Shown here in pieces: positions 38,307 through 42,919 of a stretch of DNA of 42,919 nt. Source of the stretch: Hypsibius dujardini (taxonomy: Eukaryota; Tardigrada; Eutardigrada; Parachela; Hypsibiidae); the NCBI GenBank assembly GCA_001579985.1, contig LRSR01002487.1, positions 1-42,919 on the forward strand, written 5' to 3'. The notes below the pieces were generated by a model that was not told where the DNA came from, ran no database searches, and was given only the letters and a program-made list of their open reading frames with translations. Every line of letters starts with the position of its first letter. The stretch's first letter is position 1. The position numbers were made by a program, and so were the translations under genes.

Positions 38307-40726
38307 CTATGTTGCTGCATATGACTCTGCCACGGCAACGAACTGCGTCAGATTGGCCAGCAATCCCTTGAGCTCCTCGGTGCCGTAGTAGCGATCCAGG
38401 ATTTCCGTCAGCACCAGCAAATACGAGGTAATCAACGCACAGCACTGTGGAACACAAAAGCAGTCAGAAGAGAAGTATTTTTCTACCAGAGAGTAAATAC
38501 ACTCTTTTTTCACGAGATTGATGACTTTTTACCGTTACTATATAGTGCCGGTTAATGGGATAAAAATGCCCGCCCGTAAATGCAATTGATGAGATCTTCG
38601 TTTCCGACAGGAACACTGTCAGGTCTTCCATTTTATTCTGTAAAAACACACCACAGACATGAATAACCACATACCGTAAAAAGCACATACGGTGATATGT
38701 CTGTACGCCTGTCTGTCTGTCCGTCTGTCTGTCTGTCTGTCTGTCTACTCTTCTGGCTGGCTGCCTGTCTGTCTGTCTGCCTGCCTGTCTGTCTACTCTT
38801 CTGGCTGGCTGGCTGTCTGTCTGTCTGCTTGTCTGTTTGTCTGTTTGTCTGTCTGTCTGTCTGTCCGGCTGTCTGTCTGTCTGTCTGTCTTCACCTACCT
38901 GAAAGAGGGTCGCCGAGGAGAAGGTCAGCGCATGAATTAGATAATGGGTCCTCTCACCCTAAGTACATCAGAACTGTTTCTGTTAGCTCTTAGGCAGCGC
39001 TCAGATGTCATTAGTCAGACATACCTCTTCAGACAGATGTATTAAGGGAAAACTGAAAAAGAACAGGAAATAGAAGAACCACGTAAATGATGCGGGAATG
39101 TAGAACGTCCATTCCAGCAGTTCGATCGACGGGTTCTTCGCGTCCTTGGAGTTAATCAGCAGCCCGACAAAACCGAACAACGTCACAATGTCCCCGATAA
39201 ATTGGATCAGCAACATCCGATTGACCGTCTTGTCCAGTTCTTTCATCAACTCGGAGATGTTAAAGTGTGCCGCTCGAAGTTGTGTCAAACGAACGCCCAG
39301 TTCCTCAATTGTTCGGGCGCTTTTTGCGTTCGCTACGTTCTCCGCCAGCTGGATCAGTTCCTTGTTGATGTAGCGAACAAATCGTCGTAGCACGTACGCG
39401 AACAGGACGGGAACACACAGGGCCAACTGCGCAAGGATAAACGGGATAGACGTGAACGCCCACCTAAACAAAACAAAATAAATAATCGGTCAAAAATATT
39501 TCTTCGAAGTAAAATTAAATCAGCTGTAGCTCAGATAAATTAAAAATAATTTAACTAAGGTGATAAAATTAAAACTACTTATTTAATTAAGAATTTGAAA
39601 AAAAGAACTAAAAAACTGTAATAAATATTTTCCAATTTAGTTAAATAAAATTTAAGTTTAATTATTTAATTTAGTTTGACTTTAATTTTTCTGTTTGAAT
39701 TCGCACCAGAAGCAGCCGTAGTACAGCTGAATGCAGGACATAGGAAAAGGCCGGAAATCCCAAAGGAGGGCGGTGCCTTCGCCCGTTCTGAACCACACGT
39801 TCCATTCGTAGACCTCAAAGAGAACGATGACGACGCTGCAGGAGATGATGTAAATGAGCGGTCGATTGCGGTACCGCTGGAAAGTCACTTTCCCGCCAAG
39901 CATTGACAACCGGATACGGAGAGCCTCGCAGGAGTCGATCCCAATGAGAATCTCCTGGGAGTGGATCACGAAGGACGTCAAGACAGCGGCGCTGCGGAGT
40001 GCCAGAAAGGCAAACGGCATCTAAAACGGCGATTTTGACTTACAGTTCGACCGCAAATGTTCAACACTTCCTGAATTCATTCGAAAATAATAATCAATTT
40101 TTTCAAAATTTAAAATTCTTTTTTTTGGGATTTAAAAAATTGGGATTTTTTATATTATCTTTGAGTGTAATATTATTATTTAATAGAAATGCAGTTGTGT
40201 ACATTACATGTAATAGGAGACATACCTCTTCCAACAGGGCTATAACCATGTTGCCGTTGATGCTGCCGTCCGTTCCAGGATTGACTCCCAAGTAGAAAAT
40301 ATTTATGCTGAAAAAAGCGAAGCAGTGAGGAAAAATTGCTCGGAAATCCAACAATTTTTTCCTTTATTATTAAAAGCAAATTTTTCTGTTTTCTTTTCAC
40401 CTGATAATTAACGACCATGTCCAGACCAGGACCAGGTATCCCATACGACATGCCTGTACAAAGGTTCTTCCCGCTCTCCTGCAGCAGTTGTGGCAGGCAT
40501 GCTGAGGGCCGTCTGACTGCGCATCCAGACATTTCTGTGTGGCGGTCCGAGGAAAGTCCAGGAATCCTGCGTAGTGAAGCACTGTTAAAAGCGGTCGGAA
40601 AAAGGCGTGCGAGTCTATTTCCGGTTCGGCGGGGAATGTCGTTCCAGGTGATGACGTCATCATCGGCATCATTGATGGAACAAAGTACGAGTCTCGTTTG
40701 CGGTCAATTTTTTTATGCACCATCAT
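38307..40726 (-). CDS. Gustatory-receptor-family 7-TM chemoreceptor (copy B)
   Basis: Exons in transcript order: 40726..40401, 40307..40226, 40020..39707, 39463..39025, 38637..38533, 38444..38307; 467 aa, all phases consistent. Seen: several hydrophobic segments (for example PLIYIISCSVVIVLFEVY and SIPFILAQLALCVPVLFAYV), a charged intracellular stretch in exon 4, then ISSIAFTGGHFYPINRHYIVT and SYLLVLTEILDRYYG at the end. The last matches the TM7 TYhhhhhQF signature of arthropod gustatory receptors in a variant form (S-Y, E for Q). The last two introns are phase 0, as is typical of the family. Known: ligand-gated cation channels of chemosensory neurons with intracellular N-terminus. The ligand is unknown. 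The start could be the next Met, three bases downstream. (TGTC)n fills the intron 38638-39024. Confidence 0.85.
38698..38892. repeat. (TGTC)n array in receptor B intron 4
   Basis: TGTC tetramers with an internal duplicated segment: TACTCTTCTGGCTGGCTG occurs at about 38746 and 38795. Confidence 0.95.
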
Positions 40727-41129
40727 TATTATAATTATAGATGATTAATTAAAAATAAGGGAAGTAAGGAAAGTGAAGAATTAAACAAAAAACTAAGAAA
40801 TAAATAAGAACAGACAGCAATTCAATAAATAAATCTACGTTGTATTCGACAAAGGAAAAAGATGGATTTCTCCCTTTCTTGAGGTTGATAAGAATGAAGG
40901 TGAAAAGGCCCGAGAGAGGCGCATTTTTTCCCTTAGGACGGTTGAGTGTCGGACCGATCAATGCCGCGTAAAAATGGCATCTCTCGCGTATCTGTGCAAA
41001 GATTGGCATCTTCTGTCAATAAGAAGGATGCAGGATGCACGTGCACACGTTTGTGCATATGACGTTCGCTTCCAAGGCACCTCTAATTAATTGTTTGAAT
41101 ACGTTCGGTACCGGGTACTACATCGTATA

Positions 41130-41222
41130 CACACACACATATATATATACAGACATATATATATATATACAGACATATATATATATATACAGACATATAT
41201 ATATATATACATATATACAGAC
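41130..41222. repeat. (TA)n / CAGACATATATA array
   Basis: TA dinucleotides interrupted by CAGACA about every 24-26 bases. Confidence 0.95.
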
Positions 41223-41818
41223 ATGGATATACGTATATTGTATATAGATTTATAGATGTGTAGCCAGCACGAGACCAATCGATGAATTGGATTTCGCTTC
41301 CTGCAATAGCGGTTGGAATAATAAAAACCAATTTCCCAAGTGGTTCCTCCCTGCAGTTTCTCAATTACATCGATCTTGCCTTACAATCATCCCCGTGATA
41401 CGGATATCATTGATATACTACAGTCCTTCAATAGCATATTTTGTGGCCAGTTGCAATCAATGTGAGAGAGGTGTGGGCGATTATTGATGGACCTTCGAGA
41501 CGGAAAATGCCCCATTGGAGAATTAATGTCCTTTCGGTTGCGATCAAAATTCAACACGTTTTATCACTTATATAAATAAAATGTGGTAGAAAAATGTCAG
41601 TCAAAAGTGAAATAAAATAAGCACACACGTCGTCACATATCAAAATCCGCATAAGATCACAAACGCATAAAAAAACCCTAAAAACGAAAAAAAAAAAAAA
41701 GAAAAGAAAAAACAATGGAAAGTGCAGGACGCATTTTGGTTGTATCGGAGGATGAACTCTGGCGATCATCCGATTCCGAGTTACCTGATCGTCTTCAACA
41801 TCATTGCGAAGAGCCGAA

Positions 41819-41862
41819 GGACTGGCCACTTCCGGCCGAAGGACTGGCCACTTCCGGCCGAA
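41819..41862. repeat. Exact 22-bp tandem duplication
   Basis: The 22-base unit begins GGACTGGCCACTTCCGGCCG and is followed by AA; two identical copies are adjacent. It shifts the reading frame of any coding sequence across it by one. Confidence 0.95.
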
Positions 41863-42139
41863 TTCAAGCCGACTGCAAGGGAGGGAAAGACAGCAACCTC
41901 TTTTGTGTACGATTGAGAAGTTTCTATAATAATCTCTCGTTGTCTGACCCGTGGAGTTGTCAATCTCTTGCCATCTCTAAGCAGAAGATCTCTTTACATT
42001 TTGTGACGAAATTTCGCCTGCAACCAGACTTAACTATCCCTCAAAAAGAGTTTGTCTGCTTTCGAATAAATACAAAAATATATGTAAAATTTTTGTGTGC
42101 AAACATTTATCCAGAAGGGATATTCATTCTAGTGTTGTT

Positions 42140-42440
42140 TAAATTTATTTAAAATAATATTTAAAATGGTCAAAAAATGACCTTTTCATTTTAAATAAAA
42201 TCGATTTTAATTTTATTTAAAATCGAGGTAGAAAACGTGCCTATTTTTAATTTAATTTAAATTAAATTGGGTCAAAACAATTAAAATCATAAGCAATTTC
42301 GAATTCGAATTAAATGGCTAAAATCGGTATTTTTTCTTTAAAATAGCCCAAAAGTCAATTTAAATACAATTCACCAGGCAATTTAAATTTTTTTTTAATT
42401 CTATTTAAATTCGGAGAGGATATTTAAAATAAATTTATTC
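42140..42440. repeat. AT-rich block of ATTTAAAT-type words
   Basis: Dense TTTAAA/AATTTAAATT motifs with local palindromes, for example TAAATAAAATCGATTTTA near 42195. Not a regular tandem array. Confidence 0.6.
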
Positions 42441-42663
42441 CCTGCCACGAGTGTGTGTCTGTGTTGCCGGAGAGTGCGGAGGAGGATTATAGGATGGAGC
42501 AAAGGCTCAAGAGCTAAAACTATTTACAAAAGGCAAAAACTATTTACAAAAAAAGGGGAAACGCATGGCGCGAGTAATTTCTTCGATGAATTATTAATTT
42601 GAAATCTCATTTCATGGAGATTATAGACAACCTTGAAGAAAAAATATTTTTGTACGTTGAATT

Positions 42664-42846
42664 TTAATGAAAGGTTTCTTCTTGGAGGACGGCTGTGTGT
42701 GGTTGATGTGATGGTAATAAGGCGCCGCGATCGTGTTGAATCATCTCGGTGAGATTGGCGATGGCTCTCCGCAGTTCCATCGTGCCGTAATGCCGGTCGA
42801 GGATCTCCGTGAGGACGGTCAAGTACGACGCCAGCAAGGCACAACA
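42664..42846 (-). CDS. Last exon of gustatory-receptor copy C (partial)
   Basis: A terminal exon entered in phase 0 after a TTTGGACACAG acceptor: CCALLASYLTVLTEILDRHY, a tail of about 40 residues, then TAA. It aligns without gaps to the last exons of copies A and B over the first 24 residues and shares the TM7 SYhhhLTE motif and the acceptor position. The rest of the gene lies beyond the right edge of the window, so length and integrity are unknown. Confidence 0.85.
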   Translation of the reverse strand, partial: CCALLASYLTVLTEILDRHYGTMELRRAIANLTEMIQHDRGALLPSHQPHTAVLQEETFH

Positions 42847-42919
42847 CTGTGTCCAAATTAAATCAGAAAAGGATGATTAAAAGTTTTAAAAAGACTCGAA
42901 TTAATTTGACAGTTTATAT

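Larger units (their letters stand above)
40727..42663. other. Spacer between receptor copies B and C
   Basis: Holds a TA-rich array (41130-41222), an open frame at 41715-42152 (+) with a 22-bp tandem duplication, and a very AT-rich stretch (42140-42440) with many ATTTAAAT/TTTAAAAT words. No confident gene was recognised. Confidence 0.65.

Overview
The window is nuclear DNA from an invertebrate animal. Genes are split by GT-AG introns (mostly 70-1500 bp), two genes have usable poly(A) signals, and the spacers are full of tetranucleotide and hexanucleotide microsatellites, above all (TGTC)n/(GACA)n, (TGTGTC)n and (TTGA)n. A tandem group of insect-type gustatory receptors (7-TM proteins with the C-terminal TYhhhhhQF-like motif and phase-0 introns) points to an arthropod or a close relative. 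I cannot name the species.

Layout, left to right: (1) 831-2596 (+), a two-exon Sp6-9-class zinc-finger transcription factor. (2) 2.6-10.7 kb, about 8 kb without a recognisable gene, broken up by microsatellites. (3) 10666-13696 (-), a ten-exon PPIL4 gene (cyclophilin + RRM + RS-rich tail, 496 aa). (4) 14551-21722 (+), a seven-exon unrecognised protein of about 888 aa with two divergent C2H2-like fingers, a Ser/Pro-rich middle and an acidic end; one intron holds an inverted-repeat element. (5) 23027-23644 (+), a small two-TM protein. (6) 23.71-24.43 kb, a large fold-back (MITE-like) element with arms of about 300 bp. (7) 25221-27518 (+), NDUFAF4, the complex I assembly factor, with a long extra C-terminus. 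(8) 28576-35335 (-), a seven-exon Regnase/ZC3H12-family endoribonuclease (PIN/NYN domain, CCCH finger, 35-residue polyQ, C-terminal UBA-like helix bundle), convergent with NDUFAF4. (9) 36323-42846 (-), a gustatory-receptor cluster: a truncated copy (A), a complete six-exon copy (B) and the last exon of a third copy (C) that runs off the right edge.

The neighbouring genes do not form a pathway; this is ordinary animal gene order plus one tandemly duplicated receptor family. The most interesting point is in the predicted 3' UTR of the Regnase-family gene. A perfect 7-bp stem closed by a UAU triloop is the kind of structure that vertebrate Regnase-1 cleaves, including in its own mRNA, so a self-regulation loop may be conserved here. 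Other points are a splice donor lying inside a (GTTC)n repeat in PPIL4, exons flanked by complementary (TGTC)/(GACA) arrays that could promote circular RNA, a lengthened finger 3 in the Sp factor and a decayed receptor copy.

Gene models were built by hand: exon ends were chosen from splice consensus, reading phase and family resemblance. All CDS totals are multiples of three. No transcript evidence was available.
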